Shown: positions 28,122 to 36,886 of the stretch, one piece after another
Layout: each line of letters starts with the position of its first letter
Numbering within the stretch: the first letter of the stretch is position 1
DNA from: Pantoea sp. Ep11b
GTDB lineage: Bacteria > Pseudomonadota > Gammaproteobacteria > Enterobacterales > Enterobacteriaceae
Direction of reading: 5' to 3'
NCBI RefSeq assembly: GCF_040783975.1
Contig: NZ_CP160631.1
Coordinates: 2,790,001-2,854,000, forward strand
Length of the DNA: 64,000 bases
Translations under genes and position numbers: made by a program
Notes under the pieces: model-generated
Database searches by the model: none
The model's input: the letters and a program-made list of their open reading frames with translations, nothing else
What the model was told of the DNA's origin: nothing

Positions 28122-28703
28122 TTAACTTTCTGAAACTCGCCAGACCGATCTGGCTGACGCTAGCCGTAACCGTTTTATCGTTTCCGGGTTTAATACCTTT
28201 CCCGTCTCATGCGTTCCGCCTTGCAACTGGTCTATCAGATCCATTCCCGCTGTGACTTTGCCAAAAACTGTATAGTTCTGATCTAAATATCTGGCTCTGT
28301 TCGTGGTGATAAAAAACTGGTGGGTCGCACTGTGTGGATGGCGTGATCTGGCCATACCGACCGTACCGCGTTCAAACGGCAGCGTGCTGAACTCAGCAGC
28401 GAGTGGGGGTAGCTGTCGCGGATCAATTCGCGACATATTCCCTGGATCACCTGTCTGGGCCATAAAGTCCTTTATGACTCTCGCAAACGGCATGCCATCG
28501 TAAAATCTGGCCTGTGCCAATGCCTTGATACGTCTGACATGGCCCGGTGCCCGATCTGAAAATAATCGGATGCTGACTATTCCGCTCCCGAGTTCCATTT
28601 CAAGGAGATCGCTCTCCTGTGTGGCTGTCTGAGACAGGGCCGGAAGCATCATGGCTCCTGCGCACAGGCCCAGCCCCCCGCCAATAAACGTTCGACGATT
28701 CAT
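28122..28703 (-). CDS. Tat-exported cyclophilin-type peptidyl-prolyl isomerase
   Basis: 193 residues. It has a twin-arginine leader (MNRRTFIGGGLGLCAGAMM, cleavage around residue 27), then a small bacterial cyclophilin domain: GSGIVSIRLFSDRAPGHV, FYDGMPFARVIKDFMAQTGDP, GTVGMARSRHPHSATHQFFI and YTVFGKVTAGMDLIDQLQGG. The active-site Arg (FARVIKDFMAQ) and QFFI are present. Cyclophilins catalyse proline isomerisation and usually cross by Sec when periplasmic (PpiA), so Tat export is unusual. The tight linkage to hydrolase and tautomerase genes hints at a specialised role. Confidence 0.85.
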   Translation of the reverse strand: MNRRTFIGGGLGLCAGAMMLPALSQTATQESDLLEMELGSGIVSIRLFSDRAPGHVRRIKALAQARFYDGMPFARVIKDFMAQTGDPGNMSRIDPRQLPPLAAEFSTLPFERGTVGMARSRHPHSATHQFFITTNRARYLDQNYTVFGKVTAGMDLIDQLQGGTHETGKVLNPETIKRLRLASARSVWRVSES

Positions 28704-28803
28704 CTGTTTTTCCTGATTCTGAACCTGACCTCATAGCCCGTCATGCCCGATGCATGAATTCACTCTTGCCTCTTCTCCGCAAGTTATGTGACTGCTTATC
28801 GGT

Positions 28804-29586
28804 TTACTGTTTTTTATCCATTTCTATAAAAGAGATAATCTCATTGGTCAGCGCGTCAGGCTGTTCGAAATTGGGTAAATGCGCCGCCCCCTCAAGCGTA
28901 TGCAATTGTGCATTTCTTTTTCTGGCAAGCCGTTCTGCATAATCCGGTGGCGTAAGCTGATCCTCGCTTCCCCTGACGACAACCGCTCTTACACCCGGAA
29001 TGTTCATATCGGTTAAATCCGTATTCGCAATGGCATAAGAGCACCCCGCGAAAGCCTCAACTGTTGTTCGCCGTAGCATCTGCTTCATCCCGTCAGCATA
29101 CGGCGAATCCAGAAACATCGGTGTCACCCACTTACTTAAAATGCCCATTTCAAGGTGCTCAATACCGTGCTGGAATACATCTTCTGCACGGGCACGCCAG
29201 AGTGCTGGCGGCGCAGCATTGACCAATGCGGTATCCACAATAATCATTCCCAGAACCCTTTTTGGGATTCTGAAGCCAATCCATTGCGCTATTGTTCCTC
29301 CGATTGAAACACCGGCAACATAGAATGTATTAATGTGAAGGTAGTCCAGCGCAGCTATGACATCGTCGGCCAAATCTGACATTGAAAACTCAATCGCGTC
29401 GACAGCACTTAATCCGTGACCACGTATATCCAGGCGAATAACCCGATAGCGTTCAATCAGACGCGGCATTTGTAAATCCCAGAGATGCAAATCTGTTCCC
29501 AGCGAGTGAAGAAGGACCAGCACTGGCGAATTTTCTTTTCCCTGCACATCAACATGCTGGGTTAACTTAAGCGGTCGTATAAACAT
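28804..29586 (-). CDS. Alpha/beta hydrolase (3-oxoadipate enol-lactonase-like)
   Basis: 260 residues with the alpha/beta hydrolase core. It has LLHSLGTDLHLWD (oxyanion region), DIRGHGLS, the nucleophile elbow GVSIGG (Ser near residue 96), the acid in RGSEDQLTPP (near 207) and the base in GAAHLPNFEQP (near 234). The general look is PcaD-like, but no other pca gene is near. It may be the first gene of a row with the cyclophilin, tautomerase and MBL genes. The ribosome site is weak. Confidence 0.83.
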   Translation of the reverse strand: MFIRPLKLTQHVDVQGKENSPVLVLLHSLGTDLHLWDLQMPRLIERYRVIRLDIRGHGLSAVDAIEFSMSDLADDVIAALDYLHINTFYVAGVSIGGTIAQWIGFRIPKRVLGMIIVDTALVNAAPPALWRARAEDVFQHGIEHLEMGILSKWVTPMFLDSPYADGMKQMLRRTTVEAFAGCSYAIANTDLTDMNIPGVRAVVVRGSEDQLTPPDYAERLARKRNAQLHTLEGAAHLPNFEQPDALTNEIISFIEMDKKQ

Positions 29587-30367
29587 CTGATTAATGCGCC
29601 CTTATTTTTTAATTATGCTGCAGTGAAAATCCGGCAGGCAGAAAATGAAATGAATGTTCATTTTTCAATGAAAGACTATCAAGGCAATTTCAGTAGATGT
29701 GCTTATTTAAAAGTTATCCTGCTCCGTGAAATAACTTTCCAGCTCTTTCCAAATCACGCCAGCTGTCGCTATCATTAATAAAACACTTAACGCGCTGCCT
29801 CCAGTGAATAATTTCGATGCAGCTATCGATTTTATCAATCTGACTTTTATTGCGTAACGATCCCAGGAGCATGTAAGTAGTTAATGCTGTGAATTTCATC
29901 TCAGTACGTGACTATTTTTTAATGAAACTATGCGAAGGTGGATCAGTCGGCGTATGCAAAAAATATCGCCCGATATGCAGCAAATCGTAGTGATTTATTT
30001 TGCCGGAAGATCATCCAGCCAATTAAGGAGCACTGATAACAGAAAATTTTCACACTATAAGAATAACGGACATGAAAATTTAATTTTAGTTTTAACCACA
30101 CCGATTAAGAACGGTTTCACCTGTTAAAGGGACCTTACCAGACTTTCTTTGACATGTCAGGGTAGCGAACGCACCCCGATTCTTTATTTATAAATTTAAT
30201 GCATTGCCGCAGATCAATAATTAATCACTTAAAAGACAAGCGCATTATAAAAAATTTAAATAGATTAAAATCAACACATTACATCATACCAGCCCTTCAA
30301 AACAGAACAGCAACCCTTTGAAATTCTATAAAAAATCAATCACTCCCTGATGTATGATAAATGGAAT
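29587..30367. other. AT-rich intergenic region
   Basis: This 780-bp stretch is strongly AT-rich and has no convincing gene. A 61-codon frame at 29714-29899 (minus) has no good ribosome site, and I do not count it as a gene. The right end holds the sigma-28 promoter of the chemoreceptor. Confidence 0.5.
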
Positions 30368-30394
30368 TAAAGTTTAACCCGTTTTTGACGATAA
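30368..30394 (+). promoter_or_regulatory. Sigma-28 (FliA) promoter of the chemoreceptor gene
   Basis: TAAAGTTT, an 11-bp spacer and GACGATAA match the FliA consensus TAAAGTTT-N11-GCCGATAA with a single mismatch. Transcription would start near 30400, which excludes the ATG at 30399 as translation start and favours 30456. Confidence 0.85.
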
Positions 30395-30455
30395 GAAAAT
30401 GAGCCTTAAATTTAAACATTTTTCAGTTATCTGCTCCTCACTAAGGGTTAAACCT

Positions 30456-32378
30456 ATGGGCCTCTCTCAACGCATCTCTGATATTAAAATCGGAAAAAAA
30501 CTGGGTGCCGGATTTATTATCGTCATCGCGGCTTCCCTTGCTATTACCTTTATGGCTTTCGACTGCTTTCGCAGTATCAAAGACAACTCTGCACGGCGCA
30601 CGGTGACGGTGGAGATGGTGAACACCCTCAGTAAGGCGCGCCTGAACCGTACCCTTTTCCAGTACACCAAGGATCCTAAGTTTGCGGCACTTAACCTTCA
30701 GGCGCTGACAGAGCTGGAAGCCCACTATGAACGCCTCTCTGCCTTTAAATGGGATGAGATCGGCCAGCAGAAAGTCTCCATGATGGGACAACTGCTCGAT
30801 CAGTATCTGAAACAGCGGGAGAAATTTTTGGCCTCCGCTAAGTCAACCACCAGCAATCTGGAATTAATCAAAACGGATCAGCTGAGTACCGCGGGGCATC
30901 AGCTCGAATCGCTGGACCTGGCTCAGACACCCGATGTGATGCTGCCGGTTTCCCGACTGGCCGCTGCGTTATACGACGTCGTGAACCTTGAAAAAGCGTT
31001 TCTGACAAAGCCGTCTGAGGCAGGCCGTGATGCGGTCATCGAAAAATACAACGTTATCACGACTCTGAGTGAGCAGCTGAACAGCTTTAACCAGCCAGCT
31101 ATCAACGATCTCTCCCGCGCCGTCCTCACCATGCTGGCCCAGCAGCGCCAGCCGGTAACACTCTTCCTCGCTGCCGCAGAGAAAGAGAAAAGCGAGTCCA
31201 CAATACTGACGACGGCCGCAGAACGGCTTAACTCAGCCGTAACCGATATCTTTGCCTTCCAGTCCCACTCTTCCGCCGCCTTTATTAAGCAGGCAGAGTG
31301 GCGCATTGGCGTGGCGTCACTGATCTGCGTCGTAATGAGCCTGCTGATCGCCTGGCAGATTACCCGCAGCATCACACGCCCGATCAAAGAGACACTGAAT
31401 GTGGCCCAGCGCATTGCTGAGGGGGATTTAACCACCTCCCTGAACACCACACGGGGAGATGAGTTAGGCCAGCTGATGCAGGCCGTCGATGCCATGAGCG
31501 TCAGCCTGCAGACCATCATCAGCAAGGTACGGGATGGCGTCAGCAGCGTGGCTCGCGCCTCAGCCGAAATTGCGGCAGGCAATACCGACCTCTCCTCCCG
31601 CACCGAACAGCAGTCTGCCGCCGTGGTTCAGACGGCAGCCAGCATGGAAGAGCTCTCCTCCACCGTGAAACAGAACGCGGAGAACGCTCACCATGCCAGT
31701 CAGCTGGCGACAGAGGCGTCGGTCAATGCCGGACGCGGCGGTGAGATTATCCGCGACGTCATCACTACCATGAGCAGCATCAGCCACAGCTCGGGCAAAA
31801 TTGGTGAGATCATTAACGTCATTAACGGCATCTCGTTCCAGACCAATATTCTGGCGCTGAACGCTGCCGTTGAAGCCGCACGCGCCGGTGAACAGGGCCG
31901 CGGCTTTGCGGTGGTTGCCGGAGAGGTGCGTAACCTTGCCCAGCGCAGTTCACTGGCCGCGAAAGAGATCGAAACGCTGATTCGCGAGTCACTCGATCGG
32001 GTGCAGGATGGTTCTGAATATGTGGAACGCGCCGGAACAACCATGAATGACATCGTGCGTTCGGTCAGTCAGGTCAAGGATATTATGGGTGAGATTGCTG
32101 CCGCCTCGGATGAGCAGAACCGCGGCATTTCGCAAATCGCTACCGCTATGGCTGAGATGGATTCCACGACCCAGCAGAACGCGGCGCTGGTTGAGGAGTC
32201 ATCCGCAGCCGCTACGTCGCTGGAATCCCAGGCGGATGAGCTGGAAAAAACGGTCGCCGTGTTCCGTCTCTCTGCGGTGCAGCACAGCATCAGCCGGGCT
32301 GCGCCGGTCGTGACGCCACGTCTGGTGCCCGCCATGCCGGTTAAAGCTTCCTCAGATGCAGGCTGGGAAAGCTTCTGA
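30456..32378 (+). CDS. Methyl-accepting chemotaxis protein
   Basis: About 640 residues. A first membrane segment ([20 protein letters not shown]) is followed by a roughly 260-residue periplasmic sensor of the helical type, with no recognised ligand motif. A second segment ([17 protein letters not shown]), a HAMP domain and the signalling domain follow, with the conserved hairpin [39 protein letters not shown]. The C-terminus GWESF resembles the NWETF pentapeptide that tethers CheR/CheB. The start at 30456 fits the sigma-28 promoter and the AAGG site. It is alone in its operon, as is common for accessory receptors. Confidence 0.93.
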   Translation: MGLSQRISDIKIGKKLGAGFIIVIAASLAITFMAFDCFRSIKDNSARRTVTVEMVNTLSKARLNRTLFQYTKDPKFAALNLQALTELEAHYERLSAFKWDEIGQQKVSMMGQLLDQYLKQREKFLASAKSTTSNLELIKTDQLSTAGHQLESLDLAQTPDVMLPVSRLAAALYDVVNLEKAFLTKPSEAGRDAVIEKYNVITTLSEQLNSFNQPAINDLSRAVLTMLAQQRQPVTLFLAAAEKEKSESTILTTAAERLNSAVTDIFAFQSHSSAAFIKQAEWRIGVASLICVVMSLLIAWQITRSITRPIKETLNVAQRIAEGDLTTSLNTTRGDELGQLMQAVDAMSVSLQTIISKVRDGVSSVARASAEIAAGNTDLSSRTEQQSAAVVQTAASMEELSSTVKQNAENAHHASQLATEASVNAGRGGEIIRDVITTMSSISHSSGKIGEIINVINGISFQTNILALNAAVEAARAGEQGRGFAVVAGEVRNLAQRSSLAAKEIETLIRESLDRVQDGSEYVERAGTTMNDIVRSVSQVKDIMGEIAAASDEQNRGISQIATAMAEMDSTTQQNAALVEESSAAATSLESQADELEKTVAVFRLSAVQHSISRAAPVVTPRLVPAMPVKASSDAGWESF

Positions 32379-32720
32379 CGGCAGGCTCAACCGATTCGTA
32401 ATCATCCCGCCAGCCTTGCTGAAAGGAGGCTGGCCGGGATCGCCTCTCTGCCGATGACAGATCGGATCTGCTGAATGAAACCGTCTGCGGTAATGCGGGA
32501 CATGAGGAGGGGATGGTCAATGGTGATAGCTGAAACAGTCTGGTCAGCGTCTGAGGATGTTCTGCAGAGGGTCAGGTAAAAATGGTTGTGTGGGAGGAGA
32601 AGTGTCGTCCCTGACAGTTTCTCCGGCCGGTCTACGCTCTCGCGCAACCGATGAGGTCGTCCGCTTCGTCGTTTTCCGGCCGGAGCCGGACTACGTCCAC
32701 TGGCGTCAGTTCAGTTGCTG
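32379..32720. other. Intergenic region after the chemoreceptor gene
   Basis: 342 bp without a credible gene. A CCAGCCT/AGGCTGG hairpin near 32411-32434 could end the chemoreceptor transcript but lacks a T-run. Confidence 0.4.
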
Positions 32721-32981
32721 CTAGTTCAGTTCGTCGTTCAGGCCTGCAAGTGTCTGCAGGTACGGCACCTGCTGTTGAGCAACCGCCGGTGACTTAAAAC
32801 TACTCAGCCAGTTTCTGGCTTCGGAGATTTGCGCCAGCCGATGAGCGTTGCTTTCAGATTTCGCCATGTAACCCAACTGAGTAAAAAGCGTTGCGATACT
32901 GATTTCTTTTTCACCCAGGGCAAGGCTAAGTGCCGCTTCACCAATAATGACGTGGCCTTTCTCGTCGTTTTGAATTAACAC
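32721..32981 (-). CDS. Small hypothetical protein (86 aa)
   Basis: I do not recognise it. A GTG start at 32981 is preceded by a strong GGAGG site (spacing 6), which is the main reason to accept it. The protein begins MLIQNDEKGHVIIGEAALSLALG and is predicted soluble and largely helical. No signal peptide, membrane segment or Cys motif is seen. The core reads as a helical bundle (ATLFTQLGYMAKSESNAHRL). It is a single gene between the chemoreceptor and the pseudouridine synthase, and its regulation is unknown. Confidence 0.65.
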   Translation of the reverse strand: MLIQNDEKGHVIIGEAALSLALGEKEISIATLFTQLGYMAKSESNAHRLAQISEARNWLSSFKSPAVAQQQVPYLQTLAGLNDELN

Positions 32982-33181
32982 AGAAAATCCTCCATTAGGT
33001 ACGAATTGATGACAACCTCACCAGAGACTGTAGTCGTAAAAAGAATAACTGCCCGAATAAATCACTAATAATCGCGAAACCTGCTGAACAAACGTACTTA
33101 CTATTTTTTCCGGATTGTTCTGTTTGTCGCTGCCCACCCGGCCTGCCAGACTTGCTGATCCTTCTGCTTCCGGATGTCACC

Positions 33182-33304
33182 ATGAAACTTTCTGTTCTCC
33201 TTACGCTGCTGGCGGCGACGGTCTGCTCCGTTTTTACGGCTTATGGCCATCTTGCCTCGCAGCAGGTGAGCCTGTCTTCCGTAACAGAAAGCGACGAATC
33301 CTGA
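33182..33304 (+). CDS. Possible 40-aa secreted or membrane peptide
   Basis: A 41-codon frame: MKLSVLLTLLAATVCSVFTA, then YGHLASQQ and an acidic tail ending SDES. The first 20 residues look like a signal peptide (Lys2, hydrophobic core, small residues before the tail) or a single membrane anchor. The ribosome site is poor (CGGA 7-10 bases upstream). It is not coupled to a neighbour. Only the hydrophobic profile supports it; chance cannot be excluded. Confidence 0.35.
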   Translation: MKLSVLLTLLAATVCSVFTAYGHLASQQVSLSSVTESDES

Positions 33305-33386
33305 CATAAAATGCACATCCTGCCCGGCGTCGTGATTACTCCGGCAATCGGGTATAATCCGCTGCCCTTCTGCTGCTGGTTGCCCG

Positions 33387-34085
33387 ATGTCTGCCATTAA
33401 CGATACGTTTATCGCCCCGCCCTGCGTTGAGGCGATTACCCTTATTTTTCAGGACGAGCATCTGCTGGTTATCAATAAACCCAGCGGACTGCTGAGCCTG
33501 TCCGGTAAAAATCCGCTGAATCTCGATTCCGTGCATCATCGGCTGGTGGCGCGTTTTCCCGGCTGCACGCTGGTTCATCGGCTCGACTTTGGCACGTCCG
33601 GGCTGATGGTGGTGGCACGCAACAAGGGGATTAATGCGGCGCTGTGTCAGCAGTTCAGCCAGCGTCGCGTCAGCAAAAGCTATCAGGCCCTGCTGTGCGG
33701 CCATCTTGCCGATGATGATGGGGTGATTGATGCCGCGATAGCGAAAGATCCGGCGCAGTTTCCCAGAATGGTGATTTGTGCAATCGCGGGTAAACCCGCA
33801 CGCTCACGCTATCGGGTTATTGAACGGGGGATGTTTCCGGGAAATGGCAATGGGGCATTGCCGGTGACGCGGGTGACGCTGACGCCGGAAACCGGACGCA
33901 CCCATCAGCTGCGCATTCATTGCCAGCAACGGGGTCATCCGATTCTGGGCTGCGACCTCTATGGCGGCAGATTACTGCCCGGGTCAGAGCAGGCAGCGCG
34001 GCTGATGCTGCACGCCAGCGAACTGACGCTGACGCATCCGGTCAGCGGTGAACGCCTGACGCTTTCCGCGCCCAGCCCGTTCTGA
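33387..34085 (+). CDS. RluA-family RNA pseudouridine synthase
   Basis: 232 residues with the RluA-family catalytic motif VHRLDFGTSGLMV (catalytic Asp near residue 72), the entry motif LLVINKPSGLLS (near 35) and RTHQLRIHCQQRGHPILGCDLYGG (near 172). It lacks an S4 domain, as in E. coli RluA and TruC. It isomerises uridine in rRNA or tRNA, and the target site is not predictable. Size is close to RluA (219 aa), but similarity by eye is moderate, so it may be an RluA-type paralogue rather than RluA itself. Confidence 0.88.
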   Translation: MSAINDTFIAPPCVEAITLIFQDEHLLVINKPSGLLSLSGKNPLNLDSVHHRLVARFPGCTLVHRLDFGTSGLMVVARNKGINAALCQQFSQRRVSKSYQALLCGHLADDDGVIDAAIAKDPAQFPRMVICAIAGKPARSRYRVIERGMFPGNGNGALPVTRVTLTPETGRTHQLRIHCQQRGHPILGCDLYGGRLLPGSEQAARLMLHASELTLTHPVSGERLTLSAPSPF

Positions 34086-34097
34086 CCCGGCCGGGCA

Positions 34098-34637
34098 TTA
34101 CCACATCAGATCGTCCGGGACCTTAAAGTCCGCATAAGGATCGTCTTCGTCCTCAGCCTCTTCGCTTAATGCGCTGTTTAAGACGATGGCGCTGGCATCA
34201 CGCTGGGCAATTTTGTCCGCCACGCTGGCCGGGATAATCGCGTACTGGTTTTCACCTTCCTTCTCCGCAACGAGACGCGCGATGGCGAGGCGGCCATTGA
34301 TCAGCTGAGTCTGCGTCGGCTTATCGACCATGATTTTCTTAATCAGGTTGTTGTCGGTAAAGTTGAAGCTGATGGTGCCGCGCGACACGTCGATCCTGTT
34401 CATTTCGATCAGCTGTTTGATCTGCGCCCGGTACTCTTTCGACAGCACAGCCAGCTTCTGCTGCTCGTTCAGCTGCTTATCCCGCTCAAGCTGGGCCTTT
34501 TTGTTATCTTCCACCGCTGCCCGGGCTTCACGGGCCTGAACCCTGGATTTTTTTGCCGTTCGCTTAACCTTATCCATTTTTTTGCTGGATACCAGTCCCG
34601 CTTTCAGCATCTGCTCCTGCAAGGTGAGTTTTGTCAT
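34098..34637 (-). CDS. yaiL: YaiL / DUF2058 nucleoid-associated-type protein
   Basis: 179 residues. The start MTKLTLQEQMLKAGLVSSKKMDKVKR, the long charged helix with KKSRVQAREARAAVEDNKKAQLERD, the ISFNFTDNNLIKKIMVD segment and an acidic C-terminus ending DDLMW all fit the DUF2058 family (YaiL in E. coli). Function is not established; it is described as polynucleotide-associated. I chose 34637 as the start because upstream codons are not family-like. It is convergent with the pseudouridine synthase and divergent from the TetR gene. Confidence 0.85.
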   Translation of the reverse strand: MTKLTLQEQMLKAGLVSSKKMDKVKRTAKKSRVQAREARAAVEDNKKAQLERDKQLNEQQKLAVLSKEYRAQIKQLIEMNRIDVSRGTISFNFTDNNLIKKIMVDKPTQTQLINGRLAIARLVAEKEGENQYAIIPASVADKIAQRDASAIVLNSALSEEAEDEDDPYADFKVPDDLMW

Positions 34638-34776
34638 TGTCGTCTCTGAACCTGTTAAAGTATTCCCCGGATTATACCCATAATCGCCAGGCGTGTGCCA
34701 GGCGGCCGCGGCGATAGCGGGATCCCCCTGCACACTGTGCTACCATTCTCCGGTCAAAATCACCCTGTTGAGTACC

Positions 34777-35409
34777 ATGTCTGAATTAACAAAACGTAAA
34801 AATGACCCTGAAGGGCTGAAGAAACGCATTATTGCCGGCGCGCTGAAAACCTTTGCGGAGTTTGGTATGCAGGGCGCCAGGCTGGAGCAGATTGCCGAAC
34901 ATGCGCAGACCACCAAACGTATGGTGGTCTATCACTTTGGCAGCAAAGAGCAGCTCTACATTACCGTGCTGGAACAGGTTTATCAGCAGATTCGCCAGCA
35001 TGAAACGGGCCTGAATCTGGCGGCGATGGAGCCGGAACTGGCGATGACGCGTCTGGTGGAGGCGAGTTTTGATTATCACGTCGCCCATCCCGATTTTATC
35101 CGGCTGGTCTGCAGTGAAAACCTCCTGCGTGGCCGTTACATCACCCAGTCGCCGCAGATTAAAACCGTTAACCGCAGCGCGCTCGATCTGCTGGATGACA
35201 TCCTGTCACGCGGCCAGCAGCAGGGGATCTTCACTGCCGACGTCGAAACCCTTGATGTCCATCGCCTGATCAGCAGCATCTGTGTGCATCATGTCTCAAA
35301 CCGCTATACCTTCAGCGCCCTCTTCACGCCGGACAACAGCGAAGAGGAGAGTATCCGCCGCAATCGTCAGCTGGCTGTGACCGCAACACTTCGCTATATC
35401 CGCAAATAA
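34777..35409 (+). CDS. TetR-family transcriptional regulator
   Basis: About 210 residues. The N-terminal HTH is typical: IIAGALKTFAEFGMQGARLEQIAEHAQTTKRMVVYHFGSKEQLYITVLE (residues 18-66). A helical ligand domain follows. The HTH resembles that of RutR-like and YcdC-like regulators. The ATG at 34777 (MSELTKRK) is the natural start. It lies 83 bp upstream of the FAD-linked oxidase and GT8 genes in the same orientation, so it may control them. Confidence 0.87.
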   Translation: MSELTKRKNDPEGLKKRIIAGALKTFAEFGMQGARLEQIAEHAQTTKRMVVYHFGSKEQLYITVLEQVYQQIRQHETGLNLAAMEPELAMTRLVEASFDYHVAHPDFIRLVCSENLLRGRYITQSPQIKTVNRSALDLLDDILSRGQQQGIFTADVETLDVHRLISSICVHHVSNRYTFSALFTPDNSEEESIRRNRQLAVTATLRYIRK

Positions 35410-35491
35410 CAGGGCGTTGCCCGGGCTCCGCTTACACATGGTCTACGCTTAGTAAATCTATGTCATTAAACCCTGTAAAAGGAATGCTGTT

Positions 35492-36874
35492 GTGAGCAGA
35501 GACGCACGCCTCTATCCGCTTCGCCAGACCCATATTGAACCCGACGATGATGCGCTGTGGAACTGGGCACAGAATGCGCAAATCGGCACACGCCACCAGG
35601 TCCATCGCCCTGCCAGCGAAGCGGCGTTGCAGAAACTTATCCAGGCGTCCTGCGGTCAGATCCGGGTGATTGGCAGCAAACTTTCGCCGGGCCGTATGCT
35701 GAAGGTCGGCAAAGACGATTTACTGCTTGATCTCAGCGCGTTGCGCGGCCTGATCGCCCATGACGACCACAGCGTCACCTTTGCTGGCGCGACGCCGCTG
35801 GAGCAGGTTTATCGCTGCCTGACCGAAATGAATCGTATGCTGGCCTCGTCGCCAGGCGTCATTGCGATTCAGACCCTGGCTGGCGCGATGGCCACAGGCA
35901 CCCACGGCCAGGGTTTGCAGCAGAGTTCGATAGCCGATGAGGCGCTCTCTGTACGGATGGTGCTGGCCGATGGCAGCGTGCGCGAATTTGTGCGCGGTGA
36001 AGCCGACTTCCCGGCGGCGCAGGTGTCACTGGGCGCGCTGGGGATCGTGACGGCGGTAACGCTGCGCACGCAGCCGTTCCGCATCTTTACCTGCCATAAA
36101 AACGCCGTCTCTGCCGACTCGCTGGAAGAGGATCTGCTGCGCTGGAATGAGGAGTATATGCTGAGCAAAGCCTGGTGGTTTATTGACGATAACCTGATGC
36201 ACGTCTGGAACGCGCACGAAGCCAGTGATGAAGAGCGTCAGCGCTACGAAGCACAGGGCCGCCAGGTGGTAGAACACGAGGGTGACGTTGACGAAAGTCT
36301 TAACGACACCATCGACCAGACGCTGGCGCATATGCACCGCGATACGCAGATTCACGGCAAAGGCGGCAAGCAGTTTCGCACCGTTACCCGTTTCCGCGAC
36401 TTTACCGATGTGACCGGGGATATTTACCAGCTCTTCTGCCGCGGCATTGCGGTGCCCCAGATCAACGTAGAGATCGGCGTGCCGCTGGCCAAAACGCCCG
36501 CCATTATCCGCCGGATCAAGGCTTGGTATGCGGAGAATCGTCCGCATATGCACTACCCGATTATCCTGCGCTGCACCGGTGCGTCATCCGCGTGGCTCAG
36601 TCCGGCGGCGGATCAGCCCACCTGTTTCTTCGGCTTTGTGGTCTATTACGCCGACGACGGTTCGCTGTCGCAGGAGGGGCTGCACTTCCTGACCGAAGTG
36701 GAAAAACTGCTGGCTGAGGAGGGTGGCCGCCCGCACTGGGGTAAATATTACGATGAAGAACGCTATAACTGGCGTGAGCTCTATCCGCAGTGGGACGCCT
36801 TCCGCGCCCTGCGCAGCCAGCTCGATCCCCGGGGTCGGTTGGGCAATGACTATATCACGCCACTTTTTGACTGA
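35492..36874 (+). CDS. FAD-linked sugar-lactone oxidase-type flavoprotein
   Basis: 460 residues starting at GTG behind AAAAGGA. An FAD-binding PCMH domain occupies residues about 35-205 (QIRVIGSKLSPGRML, IQTLAGAMATGTHGQGLQQSS, QVSLGALGIVTAVTLRT). A D-arabinono-lactone-oxidase-type C-terminus has RPHWGKYY near residue 413 and LDPRGRLGNDYI. Relatives oxidise sugar lactones or alditols. The usual covalent-flavin His after GxG (GSGHS) is replaced (GSKLS), so FAD is probably not covalently held there. The stop is 12 bp before the glycosyltransferase ATG, which suggests a joint function. Confidence 0.85.
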   Translation: MSRDARLYPLRQTHIEPDDDALWNWAQNAQIGTRHQVHRPASEAALQKLIQASCGQIRVIGSKLSPGRMLKVGKDDLLLDLSALRGLIAHDDHSVTFAGATPLEQVYRCLTEMNRMLASSPGVIAIQTLAGAMATGTHGQGLQQSSIADEALSVRMVLADGSVREFVRGEADFPAAQVSLGALGIVTAVTLRTQPFRIFTCHKNAVSADSLEEDLLRWNEEYMLSKAWWFIDDNLMHVWNAHEASDEERQRYEAQGRQVVEHEGDVDESLNDTIDQTLAHMHRDTQIHGKGGKQFRTVTRFRDFTDVTGDIYQLFCRGIAVPQINVEIGVPLAKTPAIIRRIKAWYAENRPHMHYPIILRCTGASSAWLSPAADQPTCFFGFVVYYADDGSLSQEGLHFLTEVEKLLAEEGGRPHWGKYYDEERYNWRELYPQWDAFRALRSQLDPRGRLGNDYITPLFD

Positions 36875-36886
36875 TTGAGGAACGCT

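Noticed and set aside
29714..29899. 61-codon minus-strand frame in the AT-rich gap
   Set aside because: No ribosome site, no signal or motif, and isolated in low-complexity AT-rich DNA.
32402..32647. 81-codon minus-strand frame after the chemoreceptor
   Set aside because: No ribosome site and no recognisable protein features; it overlaps a probable terminator hairpin.
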